The notes beneath the pieces were generated by a model, which was not told where the DNA came from, did no database searches, and saw nothing but the letters and a program-made list of their open reading frames with translations. From NCBI RefSeq assembly GCF_013415325.1, contig NZ_JACBYE010000021.1:1-64000 (forward strand): a stretch of 64,000 nt of DNA. Direction: 5' to 3'. The DNA comes from Sanguibacter inulinus (GTDB taxonomy: Bacteria; Actinomycetota; Actinomycetes; Actinomycetales; Cellulomonadaceae). Positions 42,095-51,633 of this stretch are shown here, in pieces. Position 1 is the first letter of the stretch. Each line of letters opens with the position of its first letter. The position numbers and the translations under genes were made by a program.

Positions 42095-43015
42095 TCAGAG
42101 ACGGTCGACCGTGGCGCCGCTGCGGTCGATCTCCGGGTGCAAGACTGCCCAGCCGGAGGACCCGGCGAGGATCTCGTCGAGCACGGCGTCCAGACGGGCA
42201 CGGTCCTGGCGACGTCCCATCACGAGGACCGTCGGCCCAGCGCCGGAGACCGTGGCCGCCTCACCCCGCTCACGCAGGCGCTCGACGAGCTCCCACGTGC
42301 TGGTCATGACCGAGGAGCGGTAGCCCTGGTGGAGCCTGTCCTCGGTCGCGTCGAGCAGCAACGAGGGGTCGGAGGCCAGCGCGTGCACGAGCAGAGCGGC
42401 GCGTCCGGCCGTGAAGGCGGCGTCGACGTGCGGGACCACCGAGGGCAGCACACCGCGGGCTGTCGACGTCGCGAGCCGCACGACCGGGACGACGACTGTC
42501 GTCTCGACGTCAGGGTGCACCTCGAGGCGGGCGGCGCGAGCCGCACCCCCGGATGTCCAGGCGACCGTCGCACCGCCGTAGATCGCCGGGGCCGCGTTGT
42601 CGGGGTGACCCTCGAGCTCTGTCGCGAGGGCCAGGACCGTCGCGTCGTCGAGGCTCGCGGGGTCCTCGAGCAACCCGCGGGCAGCCAGCAGACCCGAGAC
42701 CACGGCGGCAGCCGACGACCCCATGCCCCGGCCGTGCGGGATCCGGTTGGTGCAGCTCAGGTGCAGCCCGGTCCGGGGCGCCCCGACGTGGTCGAGGCCG
42801 CGGCGCAGCGACCTGACGACGAGGTGCCGCTCGTCAGAGGGCACCTCGCCCGCACCCTCGCCGACGACGTCGACCCGCACCTCGTCAGAATCGATGGTGC
42901 GGACCTCGAGGTGGTCGTGGTGGCCGAGCGCCAGACCGAGGCTGTCGAAGCCCGGGCCGAGGTTCGCGCTCGTCGCCGGGACCTGGACACGGACGTGGTC
43001 GGCTCCGAGCCTCAT
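42095..43015 (-). CDS. thrB: Homoserine kinase
   Basis: 306-aa GHMP kinase that phosphorylates homoserine in threonine biosynthesis. The ATP loop PHGRGMGSSAAAVVSGLLAA lies near residue 95, and VRVQVPATSANLGPGFDSLGLAL is the family N-terminus. It is encoded 7 bp after thrC; hom-thrC-thrB form one operon. Its 3' end abuts repeat array B. Confidence 0.96.
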   Translation of the reverse strand: MRLGADHVRVQVPATSANLGPGFDSLGLALGHHDHLEVRTIDSDEVRVDVVGEGAGEVPSDERHLVVRSLRRGLDHVGAPRTGLHLSCTNRIPHGRGMGSSAAAVVSGLLAARGLLEDPASLDDATVLALATELEGHPDNAAPAIYGGATVAWTSGGAARAARLEVHPDVETTVVVPVVRLATSTARGVLPSVVPHVDAAFTAGRAALLVHALASDPSLLLDATEDRLHQGYRSSVMTSTWELVERLRERGEAATVSGAGPTVLVMGRRQDRARLDAVLDEILAGSSGWAVLHPEIDRSGATVDRL

Positions 43016-43022
43016 CGCGGGC

Positions 43023-44090
43023 TCAGAGACCGAGGGCGTCGGCGATCGAGACCACGTCGGCGGTGACCCGCTGCGGGACGATCTCCGAGCCGTCTGCGGT
43101 CCGCAGCGCCCACTGCGGGTCCTTGAGACCGTGCCCCGTGACGGTCACGACGATCCGCGCCCCGGCGGGCACCAGACCACGCTCGGCGCGGGAGATGATC
43201 CCGGCGACGCCCGCAGCCGAGGCGGGCTCGACGAAGACGCCGACCTCGGCCGACAGGATGCGGTGCGCGAGCAGGATCTGCTCGTCGGTGACGGACTCGA
43301 TGACACCCTTCGACGTGTCGCGGGCCTCGACGGCCTGCTCCCACGAGGCGGGGTTGCCGATGCGGATCGCCGTCGCGATGGTCTCGGGGTCGGTGATCGG
43401 GTGGCCGGCCACGATGGGCGCGGCGCCCGCAGCCTGGAAGCCCCACATCTGCGGGAGGTGCGTGGAGACCCCGGCCTCGAGGTACTCGACGTAGCCCTTC
43501 CAGTAGGCGGTGATGTTGCCGGCGTTGCCGACAGGGAGCGCGTGGATGGTCGGCGCGTCGCCGAGCACGTCGACGACCTCGAAGGAGCCGGTCTTCTGGC
43601 CCTGGATGCGGTCGGGGTTGACCGAGTTGACGAGCTCGACAGGGTACGCCTCGGCCAGCTTGCGCGCCGCGACGAGGCAGTCGTCGAAGTTCCCGTCGAC
43701 CTGGAGCAGCTTGGCGCCGTGCGCGATCGCCTGGCTGAGCTTGCCCATCGCGATCTTGCCGTCCGGCACGAGCACGGCACAGGTCATCCCTGCGGCGGTC
43801 GCGTAGGCAGCAGCCGAGGCCGAGGTGTTGCCCGTCGAGGCGCAGACGACAGCCTTGGCACCCTTGTGCGCGGCAGCCGAGATCGCGGTCGTCATGCCGC
43901 GGTCCTTGAAGGAGCCTGTCGGGTTCATGCCCTCGACCTTGAGGAAGACCTCAGCACCCGTGAGCGCGGAGAGCGCCGGGGCGGGGACGAGCGGCGTACC
44001 ACCCTCGCCGAGGGTGACGACGTGCGTGGTGAGGTGCTCGGGCAGCAGGTCGGCGTACTCGCGGATGATGCCTTGCCACACGTGGGCCAT
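43023..44090 (-). CDS. thrC: Threonine synthase
   Basis: 355-aa PLP enzyme converting O-phosphohomoserine to threonine. The PLP lysine is in [12 protein letters not shown], with the glycine-rich phosphate loop [12 protein letters not shown]. This is the shorter, actinobacterial/cyanobacterial-like type. Its ATG overlaps the hom stop by one base (TGATG). Confidence 0.96.
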   Translation of the reverse strand: MAHVWQGIIREYADLLPEHLTTHVVTLGEGGTPLVPAPALSALTGAEVFLKVEGMNPTGSFKDRGMTTAISAAAHKGAKAVVCASTGNTSASAAAYATAAGMTCAVLVPDGKIAMGKLSQAIAHGAKLLQVDGNFDDCLVAARKLAEAYPVELVNSVNPDRIQGQKTGSFEVVDVLGDAPTIHALPVGNAGNITAYWKGYVEYLEAGVSTHLPQMWGFQAAGAAPIVAGHPITDPETIATAIRIGNPASWEQAVEARDTSKGVIESVTDEQILLAHRILSAEVGVFVEPASAAGVAGIISRAERGLVPAGARIVVTVTGHGLKDPQWALRTADGSEIVPQRVTADVVSIADALGL

Positions 44091-45391
44091 CAGGAACCTT
44101 CAACTCTCAGGACGGACAGGATGCCCTGGACGGCGTCCAGGTCGGCGATCGCGGCCACGGTGCCGGCGAGGGCCGACTCCGGTGCGTGGTGCGTGGTGAT
44201 GACGAGGTGGGCGGCGGTCACGCCGTCGAGGGCACTCTCGATCGGTGCCTGGCGGACCGCCTCGATCGAGACCGAGTGCTCGGCCACGACCTGGGCGACC
44301 TGGGCGAGCACACCCGGTCGGTCGGAGACGGCGATCCGCACCTGGTAGCGCGTCACGGCTGACGACGCCGGTGCGATCGGCAGCTGCGCGTAGTGCGACT
44401 CGGCCGGGCCCTTGCCCCCGAGGACGCGGTGCCGGGCGACCGAGACGACGTCACCGAGGACTGCCGAGGCTGTCGGCGCGCCGCCTGCTCCGCGTCCGTA
44501 GAACATGAGCTCACCGGCGGCCTCGGCCTCGACGAACACGGCGTTGAACGCGCCGCGGACGCCTGCGAGCGGGTGCTGCTCAGGGACGAGCGCGGGGTGC
44601 ACGCGGGCGGACACCCCGGCCTCGCTCGCCTCGCAGATGGCGAGCAGCTTGATGACGTGACCGGTCTGGCGTGCCCAGGCGACGTCCTCGGCGGTGACGG
44701 AGGTGATGCCCTCACGGCTCACGTCGTCGATGGTCACGCGGGTGTGGAAGGCGAGGGACGCGAGGATCGCAGCCTTGGCGGCGGCGTCGTAGCCCTCGAC
44801 GTCGGCGGTCGGGTCGGACTCGGCGAAGCCGAGCTCCTGGGCCTGCCGGACCGCGTCGTCGAGGGCGAGGCCGTGGGTGGCCATCTGGTCGAGGACGTAG
44901 TTGGTGGTGCCGTTGACGATGCCCAGCACCCGCTGGATCGTGTCTCCGGCGAGCGACTCGCGCACGGGTCGGACGATCGGGATCGCCCCCGCGACCGCAG
45001 CCTCGTAGTACACGTCGACCCCGGCCTCGTCGGCCGCGCGGTAGAGCGTGGGGCCGTCTTCGGCGAGCAGGGCCTTGTTGGCCGTGACGACCGACGCCCC
45101 ACCGGCGATCGCGCGCAGCAGCAGGGTGCGCGCAGGCTCGATGCCGCCCATGACCTCGATGACGATGTCCGCTCCGTCGACGAGCGTCTCGGCGTCCTCG
45201 GTGAGGAGCGCACGGTCGATCGACGGGTCACGGGGCGCGGCGGCGTCCCGGACGGCGATGCCGACCAGCTCGAGCCTGGCGCCGACGCGCGCAGCGAGGT
45301 CGTCGGACTGGTCGGACAGCAGGCGCGCGACCTGGGTCCCGACCACCCCGCAGCCGAGGAGTGCGACGCGGAGCGCCGATGGAGCGGGCAC
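44090..45391 (-). CDS. hom: Homoserine dehydrogenase
   Basis: About 433 aa. Reduces aspartate semialdehyde to homoserine with NAD(P)H. The N-terminal Rossmann motif is [13 protein letters not shown], and the catalytic domain holds [13 protein letters not shown]-terminal ACT domain ([29 protein letters not shown]) gives threonine feedback control. I choose GTG 45391 because AAGGG lies 8 nt upstream; at the alternative GTG 45400 the ribosome site would touch the start. A minus-strand TATCCT at 45563-45558 is a possible -10. Confidence 0.95.
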   Translation of the reverse strand: MPAPSALRVALLGCGVVGTQVARLLSDQSDDLAARVGARLELVGIAVRDAAAPRDPSIDRALLTEDAETLVDGADIVIEVMGGIEPARTLLLRAIAGGASVVTANKALLAEDGPTLYRAADEAGVDVYYEAAVAGAIPIVRPVRESLAGDTIQRVLGIVNGTTNYVLDQMATHGLALDDAVRQAQELGFAESDPTADVEGYDAAAKAAILASLAFHTRVTIDDVSREGITSVTAEDVAWARQTGHVIKLLAICEASEAGVSARVHPALVPEQHPLAGVRGAFNAVFVEAEAAGELMFYGRGAGGAPTASAVLGDVVSVARHRVLGGKGPAESHYAQLPIAPASSAVTRYQVRIAVSDRPGVLAQVAQVVAEHSVSIEAVRQAPIESALDGVTAAHLVITTHHAPESALAGTVAAIADLDAVQGILSVLRVEGS

Positions 45392-45461
45392 TGTGGCCAC
45401 CCTTCAGGTCGTCGGTCGGTGCGGCTGGGCACCTTGGGTTGCAGCCGCGCCGGTCGGTCAT

Positions 45462-45494
45462 GGTCGAGCTGGTGGGACGAGGTCGAGCTGGTGG
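45462..45494. repeat. Short direct repeat in hom leader
   Basis: GGTCGAGCTGGTGG occurs at 45462-45475 and 45481-45494, 19 bp apart, in the 5' leader of hom. No further copies were seen. The rest of the 45392-45680 gap shows no gene. Confidence 0.5.
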
Positions 45495-45680
45495 TGCTGG
45501 GGCGAGAGGGGCGCACGACGGACGGCCGCAGAGGCTGCTCGTCGGGCGGACGCCCACAGGATACGCGCTCCGTCGAGGCGGGCGAGCCGCCCGTCCGGCG
45601 CCGTGCGGGCAGAGCCTCGCGAGGTCGTGCTGTGGACGACCACGGGTCTGCAGCGCAGGCCCGAAGGGTCCGAAGGTCGA

Positions 45681-46688
45681 TCAGCGACCGGTGCCTGGAC
45701 CCTCGTCGCTGGAGGTGTCGTCGTCTGGCACCTCGCCGGTCTGCGGGGCTGCGGGGGCACCGGTCGTGGACCCCTGCGCCTCGCGGGCACGGATCTTGCG
45801 GATGCCGAGCACGACCAGGACCGTGAGGGCAGCGACCCCACCCGCGATCGAGAGCGCGAGGCGCAGACCCGGCGACAGCAGCGCGTCGTCGTCGGTCCCG
45901 GGCGTGGGCGAGTCCGTGGGGGCGTCGGTAGCCTCGGTGCCGGCCTCAGAAGGGTCGGTCGCCTCGGTCGACGCGTCCTCGGTCGTGACCTCGTCCGAGG
46001 GGGCAGCCTGCTCGGCTGCCGCAGCCTCTTCAGCCGCTGCTGCCTCGGCAGCGGCGGCCTCCGCAGCCGCAGCGTCTGCCGCAGGGTCGCCGAAGGTGAC
46101 GGGGGTGAAGGTCTCGTTGGTCGCGTTCTTGATGCCGTGCGCACCGAAGGTGATGATCCCGCACTGCACCTGCGTGCAGTCGACGGGCACCGCAGCACCC
46201 GCACGGTCCACGGCCTCGAACTGGGCCGACGGCACGGTCAGGGGTGTGGTCCAGGTGCCGTCGGCGGCGATCTCACCACCGTTGGCCGCGACGGCCGTGC
46301 CAGCCCCGGGGAAGGCGACGAAGCGCTGGAAGCCCGCGTTCTGCGCGTCCTCGGTGTCCGGGGCGTAGAGGTAGTCGGCACCCGTCGCGCCACCCTCGCT
46401 CGGTCGCCACGACCCGCCCTCGGGGTCGTCGACCCACCCGAACACGACGTAGATGCCGCCGGCACCGCCCTGGACGGACTGGAAACCTGTCCCCGAGACC
46501 GTCACGACGCCGCCGGCGGCGACGGTGCTGACCGCCGCGCCGGACTCGTCGGCCACGGTGACCTGCGCCTCGGCCGAGGCCGTCGTCGAGAGCCCGACGA
46601 GCCCGACGCTCGCGAGCAGCAGCGCCACCCCGGTGCGGGTGAGGCCATGACGGGTGGCAGACGGTCGTCGGGTGACGGTTCGCAGCAC
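45681..46688 (-). CDS. Surface protein of the heme-uptake locus
   Basis: 335 aa. A Sec signal peptide ends near TTASA. A beta-rich domain of about 160 residues follows (GGVVTVSGTGFQ, GIYVVFGWVDDPEGGSWRPS), closed by a CTQVQCG cysteine pair that suggests an Ig/neocarzinostatin-like fold. Then come an Ala/Glu-rich linker, an acidic Thr/Pro stretch, a C-terminal transmembrane helix (LALSIAGGVAALTVLVVLGI) and a basic stop. It is therefore anchored outside the cell. GTG 46688 has AGGAGGA upstream. As the last gene after hmuV, it probably binds heme or passes it to HmuT, but no known heme motif such as HtaA or NEAT is visible. Confidence 0.8.
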   Translation of the reverse strand: MLRTVTRRPSATRHGLTRTGVALLLASVGLVGLSTTASAEAQVTVADESGAAVSTVAAGGVVTVSGTGFQSVQGGAGGIYVVFGWVDDPEGGSWRPSEGGATGADYLYAPDTEDAQNAGFQRFVAFPGAGTAVAANGGEIAADGTWTTPLTVPSAQFEAVDRAGAAVPVDCTQVQCGIITFGAHGIKNATNETFTPVTFGDPAADAAAAEAAAAEAAAAEEAAAAEQAAPSDEVTTEDASTEATDPSEAGTEATDAPTDSPTPGTDDDALLSPGLRLALSIAGGVAALTVLVVLGIRKIRAREAQGSTTGAPAAPQTGEVPDDDTSSDEGPGTGR

Positions 46689-46729
46689 AGGGTCCTCCTG
46701 GGAGAGCGGGGTGAGAGCGGGACGAGAGA

Positions 46730-47674
46730 TCAGGGCAGGGTCGGGCTGTCGGGCGGGAGGTCGCGCGGGTCGTCCGGTGGGAGGTCGCACGGCCCCTTCG
46801 AGAGGATCGACGACTGGCGCTCCGTCTCTCCCGGCGTCGGTCGCACAGCGTGCTCGCGCACGGGCAGCACCACGAGCTCTCCGCGGTCGGGGTGCTCGAA
46901 GACGTCGATCGGGTACCTGTAGACCTCGGTGAGCAGGTCGGAGGTCATGACGTCGCGCGGGACCCCGTATCCGCTCAGGCGACCACCGTCGAGCACGGCG
47001 ACGACGTCGGCGTAGGCGGCGGCCAGGGTCAGGTCGTGGAGCACCACGACCACGGCGTCCCCCGCGGCGGCCTGCTCGCGCGCCTGGACCAGGACAGCCT
47101 CCTGGTGGCGGATGTCGAGGGCGGCCGTCGGTTCGTCGAGCATGAGGACGCGCGTGCCCTGGGCGAGGATCCGTGCGAAGGACGCGCGCCCCTTCTCCCC
47201 GCCGGAGAGGGTCGGGAAGAGCCGCGGCGCGAGGTGCGTGACCTCGGAGATCTCCATCGACCGGGCGACCACGGTGTCGTCGTCGTCCTCCTCGGGGAGC
47301 CCGCGCCACGGCGCACGGCCCATCCGGACCACGTCCTCGACGTGGAAGGGAAAAGACAGCCGCTGCTCCTGCAGCAGCACGGCGCGTCGGCGCGCGAGGT
47401 CCGACAGCCGGAGCCCGTGGAGGTCCTCACCGTGCAGCCGTACGGTCCCGGAGCTCGGTGCGAGGTCTCCGGCGAGCACGGAGAGCAACGTCGACTTGCC
47501 GGCACCGTTGGGCCCGACCAGGGCGAGGACCTCGCCTGCCCGGAGCTCGAGGTCGACGCCGCTGACGATCGGCACACCGTCGAAGGCGACGTGCACGTCG
47601 TGCGCGCTGAGCACGACGGTGCCCGGGGTCGGTGCGTGGTCCTGCGGGCCCGGGGTCCGGCGACGGTGCGTCAT
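46730..47674 (-). CDS. hmuV: Heme ABC transporter ATP-binding protein
   Basis: 314-aa ATPase driving heme or siderophore import. Walker A is GPNGAGKSTLL, the signature is LSGGEKGRASFARIL, and Walker B is VLMLDEPTAALD. The FecE/HmuV type is shown by the MGRAPWRGLPEED segment. A Pro-rich tail (DLPPDDPRDLPPDSP) extends the C-terminus. ATG 47674 overlaps the permease stop (ATGA). Confidence 0.93.
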   Translation of the reverse strand: MTHRRRTPGPQDHAPTPGTVVLSAHDVHVAFDGVPIVSGVDLELRAGEVLALVGPNGAGKSTLLSVLAGDLAPSSGTVRLHGEDLHGLRLSDLARRRAVLLQEQRLSFPFHVEDVVRMGRAPWRGLPEEDDDDTVVARSMEISEVTHLAPRLFPTLSGGEKGRASFARILAQGTRVLMLDEPTAALDIRHQEAVLVQAREQAAAGDAVVVVLHDLTLAAAYADVVAVLDGGRLSGYGVPRDVMTSDLLTEVYRYPIDVFEHPDRGELVVLPVREHAVRPTPGETERQSSILSKGPCDLPPDDPRDLPPDSPTLP

Positions 47675-48711
47675 GCCCAGCCTCCGGCGGTGCGTCGTGT
47701 CCGGCGGATGAGCCAGAAGAAAAACGGCCCACCGACGAGCGCCGTGAGCATGCCGATCGGCAGGTCTGCGTAGGCGACTGCCGTCCGGGCGACGAGGTCG
47801 GCGGCGAGCAGCAGCACCGCCCCGCCGAGCGCGGAGGCGGGGAGCAGGACGCGGTGCCCGGGCCCGACGATCATCCGGACCAGGTGCGGGACCACGAGGC
47901 CGACGAAGGCGATGATGCCGCAGAAGGCGACTGCCGCAGCGGTGAGCAGCGCGACGAGGACGACCGACACGATCCTCAGCCGCTCGACGTCCACGCCGAG
48001 GTGACGGGCCGACCGCTCCCCGAGGGACAGCAGGTCCAGGCGCCGTGCGAGCATCATGACGCCGACGAGCCCCACGACCACGAGCGGCAGGACGACGGTC
48101 ACGTACTGCCAGCGCGTCCCGTTGAGGCTGCCGAGCTGCCAGAAGACGATCTGCTCGCGGGCCTGCTGGTCGCCGAGGAAGGTGAGGAAGGCGATGCCCG
48201 CCCCGCACATGGCGTTGACCGCGACACCTGTGAGCACGAGGGTCACGACCTCGGTGCGTCCCCCCGACCTCGACACGAGATAGACGAGCAGCGTGGTGAC
48301 GAGCCCACCGACGAAGGCGAAGACGGCGACGGTCCAGGTCCCGAAGAAGGTCCAGCCGAAGACGATGACCGTGCAGGCGGCGAGGGCTGCGCCGGACGAC
48401 ACGCCGACGACACCGGGATCGGCGAGCGGGTTGCCGAACACACCCTGCATGAGCGCACCGGCCGAGGCCAGGGCAGCTCCGACGAGCACGGCCATCACGA
48501 CCCGCGGGAAGCGGATGGACCAGAGCGCGGCCTCGCCGTTCGGGTGGGTGACGCCGTCGGTCGCGATGCCGAGCCGGCCGAGGACCGACCCGAAGACCTC
48601 ACCGGGCGGGATGGCCAGCTGGCCGCTGCCCGCAGAGATCACGGCGAAGGCGAGCAGCGCGACTGCGAGCCCGACGAAGAGCAGGGTCACCTTGGCGGAG
48701 CGGGTGGTCAC
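47671..48711 (-). CDS. hmuU: Heme ABC transporter permease
   Basis: 346-aa FecCD-family permease, about ten transmembrane segments. Conserved stretches are FPRVVMAVLVGAALASAGALMQGVFGNPLADPGVVGVSSGAALA and GIIAFVGLVVPHLVRMIVGPGHR. The start is GTG 48711, forming a GTGA overlap with the hmuT stop; longer frames run inside hmuT. Confidence 0.94.
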   Translation of the reverse strand: MTTRSAKVTLLFVGLAVALLAFAVISAGSGQLAIPPGEVFGSVLGRLGIATDGVTHPNGEAALWSIRFPRVVMAVLVGAALASAGALMQGVFGNPLADPGVVGVSSGAALAACTVIVFGWTFFGTWTVAVFAFVGGLVTTLLVYLVSRSGGRTEVVTLVLTGVAVNAMCGAGIAFLTFLGDQQAREQIVFWQLGSLNGTRWQYVTVVLPLVVVGLVGVMMLARRLDLLSLGERSARHLGVDVERLRIVSVVLVALLTAAAVAFCGIIAFVGLVVPHLVRMIVGPGHRVLLPASALGGAVLLLAADLVARTAVAYADLPIGMLTALVGGPFFFWLIRRTRRTAGGWA

Positions 48712-49835
48712 GAGGCAGGCGCCGCGGGTGCGTAGAGGGCGACGGCGAGGGCGTCGAGGACGTCGGCAGTCCCGGGTCCATAGCTGAGGATCTCGTTGTC
48801 GCTCATGTCGACGATCCGGCGGTTCTCCCCCGCGGGTGTGCTCTGGAGCGCGGGGATCGCCTCGAGCAACCCGTCGACTCCGCCCGCGGACTCGAGCCCC
48901 TTGGTCATGACGAGCACGACGTCGGGCGCGGCCGAGACGAGACCCTCGTCGTTGAGCGGGCGCATGCCCTCCCAGCCGATCTCGGTCGCGACGTCTGTCG
49001 CCCCGAGCGCGGTGATGAGGGTGTCCGCCCCGGAGTCGGTGCCGAACATGTAGTAGACCCCGGCCTGGCCGCGGACGTAGAGGAAGGCGATCCGGAGCCT
49101 CTCGGCAGGGTCCTGGGGTGCGACGGCCGCGATCTCGGCGATCTTGGCGTCGATCTGCGCGGCGGAGCGCTCGGCCAGCGCGGCGCCCTCGTCCGGGAGC
49201 CCGACAGCTGCCGCGACCTGGTCGATGATCGTCCCGACGTTCTCGAGCGAGCGCTCGGAGTCGACGACCACCACCGGGATCCCGGCGTCGCGCATCTGCA
49301 GGACGACGTCCCACGGGCCGAGGCTCGTGTCCGTGATGATGAGGGTCGGCGAGAGCGCGAGGATCGCCTCGGCGTTGAGGTCGTGCCCGGACTGCGTGAC
49401 GAGCGGGAGGTCGGCGGCCTCGGGGAAGGACGACGAGGCGTCGCGCCCTACGAGGTTGTCACCGAGACCGAGCTCGTAGACGATCCGGGACGTGGTCCCG
49501 TAGACGTCGAGCGCGAGGATGCGGCTCGTGTCCGTGACGGTCACCTCGGTCCCCTGCATGTCGGTGACCGTGGCGGGGAGCGCGGGGGTGGGCGCGGACT
49601 CGGGGACCGGGATCGCCGCCTCGGCGAGCAGCGCCGTCGAGGGACCGACGTAGCCCTTGGGGTCGTCCACGAGCGTCGCGTCGGCGAGCGTCGTGCCACC
49701 GTCGATCACCGCGGGTGCTGCGGCCTGCGGCGACGCGACCTGGCACCCGGCGAGACCGACGGCGACGACGACCGCCGCCACAGTGCTGACGAGAGCCCGC
49801 ACGTCGCGTCGGGCGGTGCGGGGGTGGCCGGTCAT
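48708..49835 (-). CDS. hmuT: Heme ABC transporter substrate-binding lipoprotein
   Basis: 375-aa class III binding protein with lipobox VGLAGC after a basic N-terminus. It contains GRDASSSFPEAADLPLVTQSGHDLNAEAILALSPTLII and the central helix of the BtuF/HmuT fold. First gene of the hmuTUV operon, with an iron-box-like site at 49895-49913 in its promoter. Heme is favoured over other siderophores by the HmuT-type length and locus order. Confidence 0.92.
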   Translation of the reverse strand: MTGHPRTARRDVRALVSTVAAVVVAVGLAGCQVASPQAAAPAVIDGGTTLADATLVDDPKGYVGPSTALLAEAAIPVPESAPTPALPATVTDMQGTEVTVTDTSRILALDVYGTTSRIVYELGLGDNLVGRDASSSFPEAADLPLVTQSGHDLNAEAILALSPTLIITDTSLGPWDVVLQMRDAGIPVVVVDSERSLENVGTIIDQVAAAVGLPDEGAALAERSAAQIDAKIAEIAAVAPQDPAERLRIAFLYVRGQAGVYYMFGTDSGADTLITALGATDVATEIGWEGMRPLNDEGLVSAAPDVVLVMTKGLESAGGVDGLLEAIPALQSTPAGENRRIVDMSDNEILSYGPGTADVLDALAVALYAPAAPAS

Positions 49836-49894
49836 GTCAGTCCGTTCGCGGTCGCGCGGGAGCGCCGGGCGGCGCCGAGGGAGGACCCCCGAGA

Positions 49895-49913
49895 GGAGGT
49901 ATGGCTATCCTAA
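49895..49913 (-). promoter_or_regulatory. DtxR/IdeR-type iron box at the hmu promoter
   Basis: The minus strand reads TTAGGATAGCCATACCTCC, a close match to the IdeR/DmdR consensus TTAGGTTAGGCTAACCTAA, 60 bp upstream of hmuT. It contains TAGGAT, a plausible -10. Iron-replete repression of heme uptake is expected. Confidence 0.8.
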
Positions 49914-49988
49914 CCCAGAGCCGTCGTGGGCCAGGTCGACCTCCAGGGCCCGAGGCCCGGCGTGACGCCGACCCTCACGACCAGCATG

Positions 49989-51491
49989 TCAGTCCCGCGT
50001 CGCGACTCCGAGGTCCCGAAGGTCCCGGATGTACCGCAGGTCGTCGTCGGCGTGCGCGCCGTGCGGGTCTGCCACCAGGATCACGTCCTCCCAGCCGGAA
50101 CGGACGAGCTCGTGGAGCGCGACGCGGAGCGCCGAGCGCCCCGGGTCGACCGATCGCCAGGCGCCGTCCGCGACCGCCTCAGCCGTGACCACGGCCTGGA
50201 GCTCCGGGTTGCGACGGACGAATCTCGCCGGGTAGCCCCGGATCGTGAGGTCTCCGGTGGCCTCCGTCAGGTCGAGCATCCACTCGGGGTCGGCGAGGCG
50301 CTCCTGGTGGCACCGGGCGTACAGGGCCTCCGTCGCGGGGTCGGGGTCGTCGAGCCCGGTGGCGAGGACGAGGCCTCGGACCCTCCCCCGGAGCGTCACG
50401 CGGCGGAGCTCGCACCCGAAGAGGAAGCCCGAGCCGTGCACGGCCCGCAGACCGTCGATCGTGACGTCCTCGAAGACCGCCCCGCTGAGCGTGCTCGCCT
50501 GCAGCTCGAGGTCGGTCACGTGGACACGGGAGATCGTGGGACGAGAGTCAGCCTCCGCCGCACGGGCCACCGAGCAGCCGTCGAGGGTGACCCGCTCCAC
50601 GCGGAGGTCGTGGAGGTGGGCACCCGGCTCGAGCCTGTGGTCGCGGTGCACCGTGCGGACAGGCTTCCGGCGTGACGCCCGGGTCAGGAGGGACTCGGCG
50701 GACGCGGTCGCGGCGACCACCAGGTCGTCGAGAGCACCCGGGACGGTGCCCGGCGGTGGTGGGCCGAAGACACCGAGCACAGCGGTGAGGCTGCGAGACC
50801 GCCCGAGGTCCGGGGCTGCCGCGACGATCCCGTCGTGCACCACGTGCACGCTGCTCAGACCCGTCGGCTGCTCGACCGACGCGATCTCGGTGCCGTCCTC
50901 GATCGACACCACGAGCAGCCGCTGCGGCGCAGCCTCTCTGGTAGCGGTGCCACCCGCCAGCACACCTGAGCCCTCGTGGAGCACACGGACGATCCCGGCC
51001 CGACGCGCGGCCGCGGTCGGCAGGGTGACCCTGAGCGGAGCCCGGCGCCTGCGCCGGACCACGGTCAGGGTCGAGCGGTCGACGACGCTCTCCATCGTCG
51101 ACGCCGACCCCGCGACGACGACTGTGCCGTCGCTCTCAGCTCGCAGCTCGTCGTTGCCCTTGCCGATCTTCGTCCGCAGGCTCCGGGTGACGCTCAGGGC
51201 GACGAGATCGATCTCCCACAGACCTTGGTCCGTGAGCACGAGGGCGTGCCCGTCGATCCCGGGCTGGGCAGCCCGGAGCATCCCACGCACCCCGGTCACC
51301 ACGCTCCATCCGCCGGTGCGCAGGTCGAGGATGCCGAGGCGGGTCGCGGCCCGTCCTTCGACCCACGAGGTCAGGAGGACCGAGCGGTCCAGCAGGACCG
51401 TGCTCGTGGGGATGTGGTGCGGTGCGTCCTCAGGGACCGGGGCACGCAGGGCGCGCTCCACCGTCGTCGGCAGCTCTGGTCGTCGATCCAC
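49989..51491 (-). CDS. Two-part protein of unknown function
   Basis: 500 aa, no signal peptide or transmembrane helix. Residues 1-240 contain repeated short beta segments (STVLLDRSVLLTSWVEG, RLGILDLRTGGWSVVTG, HALVLTDQGLWEIDL, TVVVAGSAST), suggesting a WD/PQQ-like propeller or partial propeller. Residues about 310-390 look like a pentapeptide-repeat-like right-handed helix (RVERVTLDGCSVA, VTDLELQASTLSGAVFEDVTIDGL). The C-terminal 100 residues (YARCHQERLADPEWMLDL, LHELVRSGWEDVILVADPHG) are unlike families I know. It stands alone between hmuT and lysA. Confidence 0.7.
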   Translation of the reverse strand: MDRRPELPTTVERALRAPVPEDAPHHIPTSTVLLDRSVLLTSWVEGRAATRLGILDLRTGGWSVVTGVRGMLRAAQPGIDGHALVLTDQGLWEIDLVALSVTRSLRTKIGKGNDELRAESDGTVVVAGSASTMESVVDRSTLTVVRRRRRAPLRVTLPTAAARRAGIVRVLHEGSGVLAGGTATREAAPQRLLVVSIEDGTEIASVEQPTGLSSVHVVHDGIVAAAPDLGRSRSLTAVLGVFGPPPPGTVPGALDDLVVAATASAESLLTRASRRKPVRTVHRDHRLEPGAHLHDLRVERVTLDGCSVARAAEADSRPTISRVHVTDLELQASTLSGAVFEDVTIDGLRAVHGSGFLFGCELRRVTLRGRVRGLVLATGLDDPDPATEALYARCHQERLADPEWMLDLTEATGDLTIRGYPARFVRRNPELQAVVTAEAVADGAWRSVDPGRSALRVALHELVRSGWEDVILVADPHGAHADDDLRYIRDLRDLGVATRD

Positions 51492-51633
51492 AGGGTGAGG
51501 GTAGCGCGAGGTCGTGGCGGCCTGAGAGCTCAGGCCAGCACCCGGCCGTGTGCCAACCGAGCCGTGGTCCAGCCAGGACGACGACCGGGGACGTCGCTGT
51601 CACCCGGAGGGCCCTGGGCTGGACATCGCAGCC

